22,593 nt of DNA, from positions 1 through 22,593 of the forward strand of contig JAFLCR010000009.1 of NCBI GenBank assembly GCA_017302755.1, written 5' to 3'. This DNA comes from Alphaproteobacteria bacterium (lineage in GTDB: Bacteria > Pseudomonadota > Alphaproteobacteria > Rickettsiales > JAFLCR01). The notes below the pieces were generated by a model. It searched no databases, was not told the origin of the DNA, and saw nothing but the letters and a program-made list of their open reading frames with translations. A program made the position numbers and the translations under genes. This document shows positions 15,256-21,920 of this stretch, piece by piece. Positions within the stretch are counted from its first letter, which is position 1, and each line of letters begins with the position of its first letter.

Positions 15256-16401
15256 ATGAACTTCTCCCTCCCCGACACCCATGTGCAGATTCGCGACGCC
15301 GCCCGCCAGTTCGCGGAAAAAGAGATCAAGCCGCGCGCGCGGGAGTTGGACGAGAAGGAACAGTTCTCCGAAGAGCTGACTCGCAAGATGGGCGAAGTCG
15401 GGTTTTTCGGCATCATCGTGCCGGGGGCGTATGGCGGGCAGGATCTGGATTACCTCGCCTATGCGATCATCTGCGAGGAGATCGCGCGCATCGACGGCTC
15501 GCACGCGGCGACGATCACGGCGCATAACTCGCTTGGCGTCGGCCCGCTTTATTATTTCGGCAACGAGGAGCAGCGCAAGCGCACCCTGCCGCAGCTCTGC
15601 ACGGGCGAAAAACTCTGGGCGTTCGGGCTGACCGAGCCGGGTGCGGGGTCGGATTCGCGCGGCAGCAAGACGGTCGCGAAGAAAGTGGATGGCGGGTGGG
15701 TCATCAACGGCTCCAAGATTTTTATCACCAACGGCGCTTCCAGCATGAATGCGGGCGTGACGGTGCAGGCGGTGACGGGCGACAAAGGCGGCAAGCCGGA
15801 GCTTTCCTGCTTCATCGTGGAGCGCGGCAACCCCGGCTTCACCTCGAAGGCCATGCACGGCAAGCTGATGTGGCGCGCGTCGGATACGTCCGAGCTTTAT
15901 TTCCAGGATTGCTTCGTGAAGGACGAGGCGCTGCTCGGCAAGCAGGGCGACGGCTCGAAGCAGATGCTGGCGACGCTTGACCGCGGGAAGATCGGCATTG
16001 CGGCGATGGGCGTGGGCTGCGCGCAGGGCGCGTATGAGCTGGCGCTGGCCTATGCGAAGGAACGCCGCCAGTTCGGGCAGGCGATTTCGCAGTTCCAGGC
16101 GATCGGCTTCAAGCTCGCGGACATGCACATGAAGATCGAGCTGGCGCGCACCTATCTGCAGAAGGCGTGCTGGCTGGCGGATAATGGCCAGGTCTTCACC
16201 CGCGAAGCAGCGATCGCGAAGCTCTACGCCTCGGAAATCGCGCGCGAGGTGAGCGACGAAGCGGTGCAGATTCACGGCGGGTATGGGCTGATGAAGGAAT
16301 ATGATGTGGAGCGGTTTTATCGTGATCAGCGCTTGCTGCAGATTGGCGAAGGCACGAGTGAGATTCAGCGGCTGATTATTTCGCGGCAGATTGGGTGCTG
16401 A
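15256..16401 (+). CDS. Acyl-CoA dehydrogenase
   Basis: FAD enzyme making the trans-2,3 double bond in an acyl-CoA and giving electrons to ETF. The 381 residues match the short/branched-chain type. Seen: AFGLTEPGAGSD FAD/substrate motif, WVINGSKIFITNG, LDRGKIGIAAMGVGCAQGA, RRQFGQ, QIHGGYGLMKEYDVERFYRD and GEGTSEIQRLIISRQI. The Glu of GEGTSEIQ is the usual catalytic base of butyryl, isobutyryl and 2-methylbutyryl enzymes. Isovaleryl-CoA dehydrogenase has its base elsewhere, so this is probably not that enzyme despite the methylcrotonyl-CoA carboxylase gene 5.5 kb on. The ATG at 15256 follows AAGGAAAA and is the family start. Codon use and GC are host-like, in sharp contrast to the AT-rich genes on both sides. 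Confidence 0.94.
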   Translation: MNFSLPDTHVQIRDAARQFAEKEIKPRARELDEKEQFSEELTRKMGEVGFFGIIVPGAYGGQDLDYLAYAIICEEIARIDGSHAATITAHNSLGVGPLYYFGNEEQRKRTLPQLCTGEKLWAFGLTEPGAGSDSRGSKTVAKKVDGGWVINGSKIFITNGASSMNAGVTVQAVTGDKGGKPELSCFIVERGNPGFTSKAMHGKLMWRASDTSELYFQDCFVKDEALLGKQGDGSKQMLATLDRGKIGIAAMGVGCAQGAYELALAYAKERRQFGQAISQFQAIGFKLADMHMKIELARTYLQKACWLADNGQVFTREAAIAKLYASEIAREVSDEAVQIHGGYGLMKEYDVERFYRDQRLLQIGEGTSEIQRLIISRQIGC

Positions 16402-16404
16402 TTC

Positions 16405-17196
16405 TTGAAGAAACGTATACCAATTACTTTTCCAACTTTTGAATCAATCTGGAATTTTGATCCTTATTTCCTAAAACGCCTTCAAACCCGTTTGAAAGAA
16501 AGCGCGTCTAAGAAATTAAATGAGAAAGTTGAATTATGGGCAGAAACGGGATTAGGAGAATTATCTCTATCCATTGCTACTAAATCTCAAATTATTCCTT
16601 TGGTCGTAAGAAGGCTGGAAGATGATTGGAAAGATTTAGAGGCTCATTTTCTAAAAAAAGAATCTAAAGTTGCGTCTTTAGAAGACAAAACCGCTTATAG
16701 AGATCCAGACCTCTCTTTAGAGGCAATAATAAAAATTATTACTGACTTTGATTCCGTAATTTTTGAATCAAAGTCATTGATTGATTACATCATCCGCTTT
16801 CTTTGCGTTTTCTATAAAGAAATTCTTGATACTCCCTTGAACAAAAAGGAGGCATTTGAATTAGTTGGTTCCCTTTTTGATTCTCCGCAAGGAGAACCTT
16901 TTTCAGATGATACGTTTTTTACAGACGAGACTGGTTGGGAAAATCCTTTGTGGACTCAGATTTTAAAAGAGCTAAGGGATGAGTTTATTCACGAGAAAGC
17001 AACATGGTTGGAGTTGTTTTATGATTCAACTGCTTCAAAAAAATTCCAACCTTGTTTTCTTAGATCTCAAGATCGTAACGAAGAAGTAGTAACCATTGAC
17101 GATATAAATGCTGTTATGAATGGGCTATCTCAATTAAGCCAACGTATAGAAACTCATTTAAAAGAGAAAATTGCAGAATTTGAGGTCGGTAACTAA
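16405..17196 (+). CDS. AT-rich HEPN-like protein, 263 aa
   Basis: Possible ribonuclease of the HEPN superfamily; otherwise unrecognised. The frame is intact but begins with TTG, three bases after the dehydrogenase TGA and in the same frame; no ATG occurs before codon 238. The protein is helical. Residues 121-140 (ESKSLIDYIIRFLCVFYKEI) resemble the first HEPN helix, and LRDEFIHEKATW gives the R-phi-x3-H signature, Arg191-Asp-x3-His196, which is the RNase active site in active HEPN toxins and effectors. About 36% GC was counted over 16441-16620, so it is likely transferred. No antitoxin of the MNT or other type is adjacent, and the last four bases overlap a convergent P-loop kinase gene. It could be an abortive-infection protein, a scaffold domain or a remnant without a proper start. 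The HEPN assignment rests on one motif plus helix pattern. Confidence 0.55.
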   Translation: MKKRIPITFPTFESIWNFDPYFLKRLQTRLKESASKKLNEKVELWAETGLGELSLSIATKSQIIPLVVRRLEDDWKDLEAHFLKKESKVASLEDKTAYRDPDLSLEAIIKIITDFDSVIFESKSLIDYIIRFLCVFYKEILDTPLNKKEAFELVGSLFDSPQGEPFSDDTFFTDETGWENPLWTQILKELRDEFIHEKATWLELFYDSTASKKFQPCFLRSQDRNEEVVTIDDINAVMNGLSQLSQRIETHLKEKIAEFEVGN

Positions 17197-17747
17197 GAGG
17201 CATTAACCGCCAGTATTTTTTCTACCACCTCCTCAGCAGCCAGCATCGTCGTATCCAACCTTAGCGTATTCGGATGCGCCACCGGCAACAGTGGCTTCTC
17301 CGCGCGCAACGTCCGCACATTCTCGGCACTCGTATCCTTCAACCGCTTCGCGCGCCCGGGCGAGGTCACGCGGCGGCAGTTTTCCTCTTCGGTGCAGGAA
17401 AGCAGGACGGGGATGAAGAGGCTGCTGCGGGCTTTCGCCAGGGCTTCCACCTGGGCGAAGAGTGACCGGTCGCCTTCGTCATCGTGCAGCACGTTGGTGA
17501 GGATGAAGCTGAACTCGCGAGGCGAGAGATGCTCCATCGTGTCGAAGACGATGTCGCGGATGGCCTTCACGCGCTCCCACGCGGCTTCGGGGATGGCCGT
17601 GATGCCGTCCAGCGGAAGCAGGCTGAAGATGGGGTTGTTGGCTAGATGATTATCGACAATGCGCGCGCCGGTGCGCTCGGCAAGCGCCTGCGCGACCGTG
17701 TATTTGCCGACGCCGGGATAGCCGATGAGATAGTAGATCGTGCTCAT
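17193..17747 (-). CDS. P-loop nucleotide kinase-like protein
   Basis: Small cytosolic P-loop NTPase, 184 residues, of the adenylate-kinase/chloramphenicol-phosphotransferase/AAA_33-like type. The Walker A reads GYPGVGKYT (9-17), with Tyr at the first of the two usual Ser/Thr positions and Thr17 keeping the Mg2+ contact. It is followed by VAQALAERTGARIVDNHLANN, which is typical of this uncharacterised kinase group (the NH segment after the loop). The segment SFILTNVLHDDEGD is probably the Walker B strand. A lid-like basic stretch appears at SPGRAKRLKD. The substrate is unknown: small molecule, nucleotide or sugar. It is single, minus strand, and converges on the HEPN-like gene with a 4-base overlap. 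Its codon use and GC match the chromosome, so it did not come with the AT-rich neighbour. Confidence 0.8.
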   Translation of the reverse strand: MSTIYYLIGYPGVGKYTVAQALAERTGARIVDNHLANNPIFSLLPLDGITAIPEAAWERVKAIRDIVFDTMEHLSPREFSFILTNVLHDDEGDRSLFAQVEALAKARSSLFIPVLLSCTEEENCRRVTSPGRAKRLKDTSAENVRTLRAEKPLLPVAHPNTLRLDTTMLAAEEVVEKILAVNAS

Positions 17748-17804
17748 GTGGTGAATCTACGCTCAAGCTTCATCGGGCACAACGTGGGTTTCCAGGCGGC
17801 GATT

Positions 17805-17843
17805 CCGTTCCCTCCCTCCCTTGCGGGGGAGGGAGAGGAACGG
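17805..17843. repeat. Long GC-rich hairpin, possible dispersed intergenic repeat
   Basis: CCGTTCC plus CTCCCTCCC (17805-17820) pair with GGGAGGGAG plus GGAACGG (17827-17843), giving 16 base pairs with one bulged A (17836) and a 6-base loop. It lies between divergent genes, so it is not needed as a terminator. CCCTCCC/GGGAGGG hairpins of this look recur between genes in many alphaproteobacteria; only a genome search can show that here. Confidence 0.55.
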
Positions 17844-17886
17844 CGGCGGCTCGTTTAATAATGCATTTGTTATTCACGGAGTGCAT

Positions 17887-17922
17887 ATGCGCCATCGACT
17901 TCCCAGCCTGGATCGTGGATAG
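17887..17922 (+). CDS. Possible 11-codon leader ORF before the ExoD-family gene
   Basis: ATG at 17887 is preceded by GGAG with a 5-base spacer. The frame encodes MRHRLPSLDRG and ends with TAG directly before the ATG at 17923. The larger gene lacks a good ribosome site of its own, so ribosomes ending here could restart on it. Short frames like this arise by chance; the case rests on the ribosome site and the exact TAG-ATG junction. Confidence 0.35.
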   Translation: MRHRLPSLDRG

Positions 17923-18549
17923 ATGCAGTCTATGGATGCACCATACACAGACCACGCTGGCAGCATGTCCGGCTGCCTAGAGGCGCTGGCGGAAAAGCTT
18001 CCGGCGCCGGAAACCAGCATTGACGAGCTGAGGCGGATGCTGTCGGGGCGGATTTACGGGATGCTGCTGCCCGTGCTCGCCATTCCGAATTTCGTGCCCT
18101 TCCCCGTGCCTGGGCTTTCGGCGATGCTCGGGCTGCCGTTGTTGCTGCTGACGTTTCAGATGATGCTTGGCCACCAACAGCCATGGCTGCCAGAAAAGGT
18201 GTTGAAGCGCCGCATCAAGACCGAGCATCTGCGCAAGGCAATCGCCTTCATTCTGCCTTACCTAAGAAAAGTGGAATGCGTCACCGCGCCGCGCTGGAAA
18301 TGGATGCTGAACCCGCCGATGGATAAGCTGATCGCGGCGGTGTGCGTGTTTCTATCGCTGATGATCATGCTGCCGGTGCCGTTCGGAAACGCGCTTCCCG
18401 CGCTGGCCATCTGCTTTTTCTCCATCGCCATGATGCAACGGGACGGGGCGTGCGTCTGTCTTGGCATGCTTTGCGCCGTGGCGAGCGTGGCGGTATCAGG
18501 CGCATTTATAGGTGCGGCGGCGACGGCATTCTGGCGTTTCTGGAGTTGA
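17923..18549 (+). CDS. exoD: ExoD-family membrane protein
   Basis: Integral membrane protein of the ExoD family, named for a rhizobial gene needed for normal exopolysaccharide production and alkali tolerance; the molecular activity is unknown. The 208 residues match the family length. An N-terminal helical segment with LAEKLPAPETSIDELRRML (24-42) precedes the characteristic GRIYGMLLPVLAIPNFVPFPVPG with its Pro-rich membrane re-entry, then GLPLLLLTFQMMLGHQQPWLP. A basic amphipathic stretch, a second Pro-rich hydrophobic block (MLPVPFGNALPALAICFFSIAMMQRDG) and a last helix follow. The internal near-repeat of PVPG/PVPFGN segments suggests an inverted two-fold layout. Starts at 17923 or 17932 are both possible. 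It stands alone with no exopolysaccharide genes nearby; a small membrane protein follows on the same strand. Confidence 0.88.
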   Translation: MQSMDAPYTDHAGSMSGCLEALAEKLPAPETSIDELRRMLSGRIYGMLLPVLAIPNFVPFPVPGLSAMLGLPLLLLTFQMMLGHQQPWLPEKVLKRRIKTEHLRKAIAFILPYLRKVECVTAPRWKWMLNPPMDKLIAAVCVFLSLMIMLPVPFGNALPALAICFFSIAMMQRDGACVCLGMLCAVASVAVSGAFIGAAATAFWRFWS

Positions 18550-18646
18550 TGGCGCCGTGCAAAGGCGGAGAGCACAATGCGATTATTTCCCTTCCGGTTT
18601 GGTTGCGGGCATTTAAGATACGCAGATATATAAACAGGAGGGTGCC

Positions 18647-18934
18647 ATGCCTGATGAATCTTCCGTCCAAACTGCTTCTTCCGCGCTCGCCTGGGCCGCG
18701 CTGGCCATGCCGCTTATCGGCTTCTTCGGGGCGTGGTTTTTCGGCAATCCGTTCACCACGCCACCTTCGGAATGGGGAACATGGTTCATGATCGCGCTGG
18801 TATGGGGCGGCATGGGTATCGCGGGGCTGGTGATGGGCAGCATCGCGCTGTCGCAAAACATCGTGGTCGCGGGCATGGCGCTTGCCCTGAGCGGGCTGCT
18901 GGCGCTCGCGGCGCTTGGTGTGTTTATGGGATAA
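18647..18934 (+). CDS. Small three-helix membrane protein, 95 aa
   Basis: Not recognised. The ATG follows AGGAGGGTGCC, a strong ribosome site. Three hydrophobic segments are visible, about 14-32 (AWAALAMPLIGFFGAWFFG), 45-66 (GTWFMIALVWGGMGIAGLVMG) and 72-94. They are rich in Gly and Ala with GxxxG-like spacing, so helix packing or oligomer formation is plausible. No charged or catalytic residue lies inside the membrane parts. It follows the ExoD-family gene by 97 bases with no terminator seen and faces the EI24/CysZ-like gene end to end with 15 bases between stops. The 97-base gap holds only weak promoter-like AT-rich sequence near 18615-18634. Function cannot be inferred. Confidence 0.75.
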   Translation: MPDESSVQTASSALAWAALAMPLIGFFGAWFFGNPFTTPPSEWGTWFMIALVWGGMGIAGLVMGSIALSQNIVVAGMALALSGLLALAALGVFMG

Positions 18935-18949
18935 CCCCTGGTTTCCAGC

Positions 18950-19621
18950 TCAGGAAGCCTCGCGCAAGCGATGATAAAGATGCACCATCACCGCCGAGCC
19001 CCAGAACGGCGAGAGAAGATTCAGGAATGGCGCAGCGCTCATCAATGTGATGAAGACGCCAGCCAGAAACACTGGCCAGCGATGCTTGGCTCGAAGCTCG
19101 CGCGCGGCGGGCTTGCCGATGTGGCGTCCTGCGGCCATCTCGAAAAACTGGTTGCCGAGCAGGTAGCCGTTCAGGCCGAGATAGATGAAGAGCTGCACCA
19201 CGGGAATGAAGTAAAGCGGCAGCGCCAGCACGTTCAGCAGCACGGCGCGCAAGCCGAATTTCATGTCATGGCCAAGGCCTGCGTAAAACGGCCTTTCCGG
19301 TGGCGCGGAAAGGCTGGGATAGCCGCGCTTCTCGACTTTCGCGGCGAGGGATTCATCGAAGAATCCCATCAGGAAGGTAAGCACTACCGGAAAAAGCAGC
19401 CATGCAAGGATAAGGGTGACGAGCGTGCCCGCCGCGTCGCCGAGCCATTCGAGGCGCGAGGCGTCGAAGATCTGCGTGGTGTAGATGAGGTAGTTCGCGC
19501 CCGCGAACATCAGGGCCAGCACCAGCAGGTTGAGGAGGATGCAAAGGGCGAACGTCTTGGCGAGGCCCGGGAGGCGCAGATCCCTCAGCGTGGCGGAGAT
19601 GGCGGAAAGTACGGCGTTCAT
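18950..19621 (-). CDS. EI24/CysZ-like integral membrane protein
   Basis: Member of the EI24 superfamily, which includes the sulfate permease CysZ. The 223 residues show hydrophobic blocks at about 24-48 (ALCILLNLLVLALMFAGANYLIY), 62-88 (GDAAGTLVTLILAWLLFPVVLTFLMGFFDE), 126-155 and 186-212. Family-like features are the central ALPLYFIPVVQLFIYLGLNGYLLGNQFFE and the closing FLNLLSPFWGSAVMVHLYHR. No cysteine-biosynthesis genes are near, so sulfate uptake is not implied here. It starts one base after the stop of the last of four paralogous genes, so it is co-translated with them and may be the membrane partner of that family. The family call is confident and the function unknown. Confidence 0.82.
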   Translation of the reverse strand: MNAVLSAISATLRDLRLPGLAKTFALCILLNLLVLALMFAGANYLIYTTQIFDASRLEWLGDAAGTLVTLILAWLLFPVVLTFLMGFFDESLAAKVEKRGYPSLSAPPERPFYAGLGHDMKFGLRAVLLNVLALPLYFIPVVQLFIYLGLNGYLLGNQFFEMAAGRHIGKPAARELRAKHRWPVFLAGVFITLMSAAPFLNLLSPFWGSAVMVHLYHRLREAS

Positions 19622-19622
19622 G

Positions 19623-20183
19623 TCATCGGCCTTTCGCTTTCTCGCCCTGTTTCTTATATAGGCCGAAGCTGTCCTGGAAATTTTTGAGCGTCTTGAGGTC
19701 GTCCTTGCCGCGCACCTGGTAAAGCTGCACCCAGGCGGTGTATTCTTCTCTCGTCAAGGCGCCATCTTTCACGATCTCCGCCGTCGTCAGCAACAGAAGC
19801 TGCTGCGTTTGATATTTTTTGCGCAGCGGCTCCAGCTCCTTCATGGTTTTTTTCTGGCTCACGCCGGCGTTGATCTGGGCCAGCGTATCCTTTTTTTCCT
19901 GAATCAGGGATTGGGCCGCTTTCACCAACGCATCGCGGTGCGCATCCGTCACCGGCGCCGTCGACTTCAGGGAAGACAGGGCAGGCACGTACTCTTCTTC
20001 AATGTTTTGCATGGAAATTCTGGGTTCTTCTTCCGCCAGATCTCCCGCGAGATACGTTCCCGTCATGGAGCAGGTGACCAGGGAAAACAAGAAAACAATG
20101 CCGACTGCGGCGGCGGCGATGCCAATGGCCTTCGGATTCAGGAACGGTGCTTCCGTCATGCCGGCATCGCCGCTTTCACCCAT
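19623..20183 (-). CDS. Paralogue 4 of a tandem membrane-anchored family
   Basis: Unrecognised protein, 186 residues, the most diverged of four tandem copies. One membrane helix at about 19-37 (AIGIAAAAVGIVFLFSLVT) comes after a polar 18-residue lead that the other copies lack. The rest should be outside the cytoplasm as a helical domain. Shared landmarks are APVTDAHRD (76-84), a charged coiled stretch (94-125), and the C-terminal signature KDGALTREEYTAWVQLYQVRGK (139-160). The end is basic (KKQGEKAKGR) rather than acidic. A second start at Met9 is possible; the first has GAGG upstream. It is separated from paralogue 3 by 9 bases and from the EI24/CysZ-like gene by one base. Confidence 0.8.
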   Translation of the reverse strand: MGESGDAGMTEAPFLNPKAIGIAAAAVGIVFLFSLVTCSMTGTYLAGDLAEEEPRISMQNIEEEYVPALSSLKSTAPVTDAHRDALVKAAQSLIQEKKDTLAQINAGVSQKKTMKELEPLRKKYQTQQLLLLTTAEIVKDGALTREEYTAWVQLYQVRGKDDLKTLKNFQDSFGLYKKQGEKAKGR

Positions 20184-20192
20184 AGATCAGCC

Positions 20193-20687
20193 TCACTCCT
20201 TAGGCGTGTCGAAACGGGCGTTAAACGCCGCGCGCTCGGGGGATTCGCCCTTGTCACGCGCCTGGTAGTATTTCACCCAGGTGCTGTATTCGTCGCCCGA
20301 AAGCTTGCCATCCTGCACAATGGCCGGCACGGCCATCAGGAGCTCGATGCTGGTGCCGATTTTCTGAAATTCGGCTTCCTTGCCCTTCATCTTCTCTTCG
20401 TCGAAGGAAATCTCGACATTGTTCGCAGCCGCTTTTGCTTCCTGCACCAGCTGGCCCACCACCTGCGCCATCTGATCGCGATGCGCTTCAGTGACCGGAG
20501 CTTCCACCGCAGCAGTCCGCAGCTTGGGCAGGCTGTCCTGCTCCACCGCATCCACCGCGGTGGTGAGACCGGCCTTGACCAAATCGCCGGCGTAGTACAC
20601 GCCAAGAATCGTGCAGCCGCCGATTGAAACCACGATGAGGGTGATGATGGCGGCTATTACGATGCCGATGATCTTAAGAACTTTCAT
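20193..20687 (-). CDS. Paralogue 3 of a tandem membrane-anchored family
   Basis: Unrecognised protein, 164 residues. The N-terminal helix at about 4-31 (LKIIGIVIAAIITLIVVSIGG) anchors it; Cys25 in SIGGC is at the end of the helix but not in a good lipobox. The shared part begins near LPKLRTAAVEAPVTEAHRDQ (53-72). It continues through a coiled stretch (75-110) to the signature QDGKLSGDEYSTWVKYYQARDK (125-146), then SPERAAF. It is the closest copy to paralogue 1: 28 of 30 DNA bases agree at 20251-20280 versus 21401-21430. The ATG at 20687 was chosen over one at 20720 for its GGGAG site and membrane start. A 105-base gap separates it from paralogue 2, so an internal promoter is possible. Confidence 0.82.
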   Translation of the reverse strand: MKVLKIIGIVIAAIITLIVVSIGGCTILGVYYAGDLVKAGLTTAVDAVEQDSLPKLRTAAVEAPVTEAHRDQMAQVVGQLVQEAKAAANNVEISFDEEKMKGKEAEFQKIGTSIELLMAVPAIVQDGKLSGDEYSTWVKYYQARDKGESPERAAFNARFDTPKE

Positions 20688-20792
20688 GCGAGTCTCCCTT
20701 GAGTGATGTGGGCACATCATGCTGGAAAATCATTATTTTTTATTTAAGCGGGCGCATGGAACAACGCAAGCCAACACAACAACACATTGTTA

Positions 20793-21308
20793 TTAATTGT
20801 TATTTTTCTCATCATCCCCGGGCGCATGCTTGAAGAAACGGTCAAACGCCGTCTGCTGAGGCGAGTCATCGAGATGCCGTGCCTTATGAAAATCATTCCA
20901 TGCTTTGTATTCCGCGCCCGTCAGCCTGCCATCCTCGGCGATGGTCCCGAGCGTCTCCAGCAGCTTCAGGGCGTGGGAAATCGCCGTCCTTTTGGAAAGA
21001 ACGACATCGTCATAGCCGTCCGTGTGAAGCAGCGACGCGGAAGTGACTTCGATTTCCGTGATCAGCCCTTTGCCGAGTTCCGCCATCCGTTCGCGCTGCG
21101 CGCGCGTGACGGGAGCGATGGGCGTCACCTGGCGCAGGGCGGTGACATGGACTTCCCTATCCTTCGCGGCGCGCAGATTTCCGGCATGAATATTGTCATG
21201 GAAATAGTAGACGAGATGCATGCCGTAGCCCGCAAGCAGGATGGCCGCGATCGAGATCATCGTTCCGATGACGATGCCGATGATTTTAAAAACCTTCAGC
21301 GCTTGCAT
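20793..21308 (-). CDS. Paralogue 2 of a tandem membrane-anchored family
   Basis: Unrecognised protein, 171 residues. It begins with a short basic lead and a membrane helix at about 6-29 (VFKIIGIVIGTMISIAAILLAGYG), close to paralogue 3 in sequence (FKIIGIVIG versus LKIIGIVIA). The family landmarks are APVTRAQRERM (65-75) and the signature EDGRLTGAEYKAWNDFHKARHL (125-146), then SPQQTAFDRFF. It differs from paralogues 1 and 3 by losing the WVKYYQ core (here WNDFHK) and by an Asp/Gly-rich middle (HTDGYDD). The C-terminus is acidic then Asn-rich (DDEKNNN). It starts 12 bases after paralogue 1 with only a weakly spaced ribosome site, so coupling to the upstream gene is likely. Confidence 0.8.
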   Translation of the reverse strand: MQALKVFKIIGIVIGTMISIAAILLAGYGMHLVYYFHDNIHAGNLRAAKDREVHVTALRQVTPIAPVTRAQRERMAELGKGLITEIEVTSASLLHTDGYDDVVLSKRTAISHALKLLETLGTIAEDGRLTGAEYKAWNDFHKARHLDDSPQQTAFDRFFKHAPGDDEKNNN

Positions 21309-21320
21309 GCGGCGAAAGCC

Positions 21321-21833
21321 TTACTCCTCACGCGGCTGCTCGCCCGAAGTGTCGATCTGGAAGAAGCTCTCGAAGGCAGTTTTCTCCGGCGAGGTTTCCT
21401 TGTCGCGCACCTGGTAGTATTTCACCCAGGCTCCGTATTCTTCCTGGTTGAGCCGCCCGTCTTCGGCGATCTTGCCGAGGCTGCCGACCAGCTTGAAATC
21501 GGCGGCGATTTTCAGCAGATTTTTCTCCGCGGCTTCCGCTTTCTCACGGCTGATCTCCAGCTCGCCCGACGCGGTTTTGATTTCGGCGATCAGCTTTTCC
21601 GCCGCTTCCGTGATCTGGTCGCGCTGCTGGTTGGTGAGGGGCGGGTCGGCCTCCACGGTCTTAAAGCGGGGGAGGATTTCCTTCTCCGCCTGCTCGACGC
21701 CTTTGTCGGACACAGCACGGGCAATATCGTCAGAGTATTTATAAAGCGCGAAAATGCCGCCGCCGAACAGCAACACCAGCAGCAACACCAGCACGGCCAC
21801 AACGATGAGCACGATTTTGATCGTTTTCTTCAT
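21321..21833 (-). CDS. Paralogue 1 of a tandem membrane-anchored family
   Basis: Unrecognised protein, 170 residues, first gene of a five-gene minus-strand operon. A basic start (MKKTIK) is followed by a Val/Leu-rich membrane helix at about 7-30. The remainder is a charged, mostly helical domain: PRFKTVEADPPLTNQQRDQ (55-73), a Lys/Glu/Ala coiled coil (75-112) and the signature EDGRLNQEEYGAWVKYYQVRDK (124-145), then SPEKTAFESFF and an acidic tail. DG-x-L-x3-EY resembles the second half of an EF-hand loop, but the ligands expected at loop positions 1 and 3 are Lys and Ala, so Ca2+ binding is doubtful. The ATG at 21833 follows AAGGAGAGGG; upstream codons to 21956 run into the divergent mccB promoter region and are not protein-like. 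Confidence 0.83.
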   Translation of the reverse strand: MKKTIKIVLIVVAVLVLLLVLLFGGGIFALYKYSDDIARAVSDKGVEQAEKEILPRFKTVEADPPLTNQQRDQITEAAEKLIAEIKTASGELEISREKAEAAEKNLLKIAADFKLVGSLGKIAEDGRLNQEEYGAWVKYYQVRDKETSPEKTAFESFFQIDTSGEQPREE

Positions 21834-21892
21834 ATCCCTCTCCTTGATTGCCGCCACACTAGAAACCAAAGCTTGCCTTTTGGTAAACGCAC

Positions 21893-21920
21893 TCGACAGG
21901 GCCGCGCATTGCGTTACAAA
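21893..21920 (+). promoter_or_regulatory. Putative promoter for mccB
   Basis: TCGACA (21893-21898), a 16-base spacer and TACAAA (21915-21920) match sigma-70 consensus at 5/6 and 4/6, with a start expected about 20 bases before the ATG. A weak dyad ACCAAA-N8-TTTGGT (21865-21884) lies just upstream between the two divergent genes and could serve either direction. Confidence 0.35.

Noticed and set aside
15226..16275. Minus-strand open frame (349 codons) opposite the acyl-CoA dehydrogenase gene
   Set aside because: The Arg/Leu/Ala-rich product has no motif and the sense strand encodes a complete enzyme.
16399..16407. UGA recoding or readthrough as a general property of the organism
   Set aside because: TGA is used as a normal stop in several genes here, for example at 3882-3884 and 2107-2109, so no alternative code is implied.
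17811..17838. G-rich tract as a G-quadruplex
   Set aside because: The tract pairs almost perfectly with the adjacent C-rich arm, so a hairpin is the simpler explanation, and only two clean GGG runs are present.
20261..21430. The repeated 20-base block as a mobile-element repeat
   Set aside because: Both copies lie in the same reading frame and encode the conserved signature of paralogous proteins, so gene duplication explains it.
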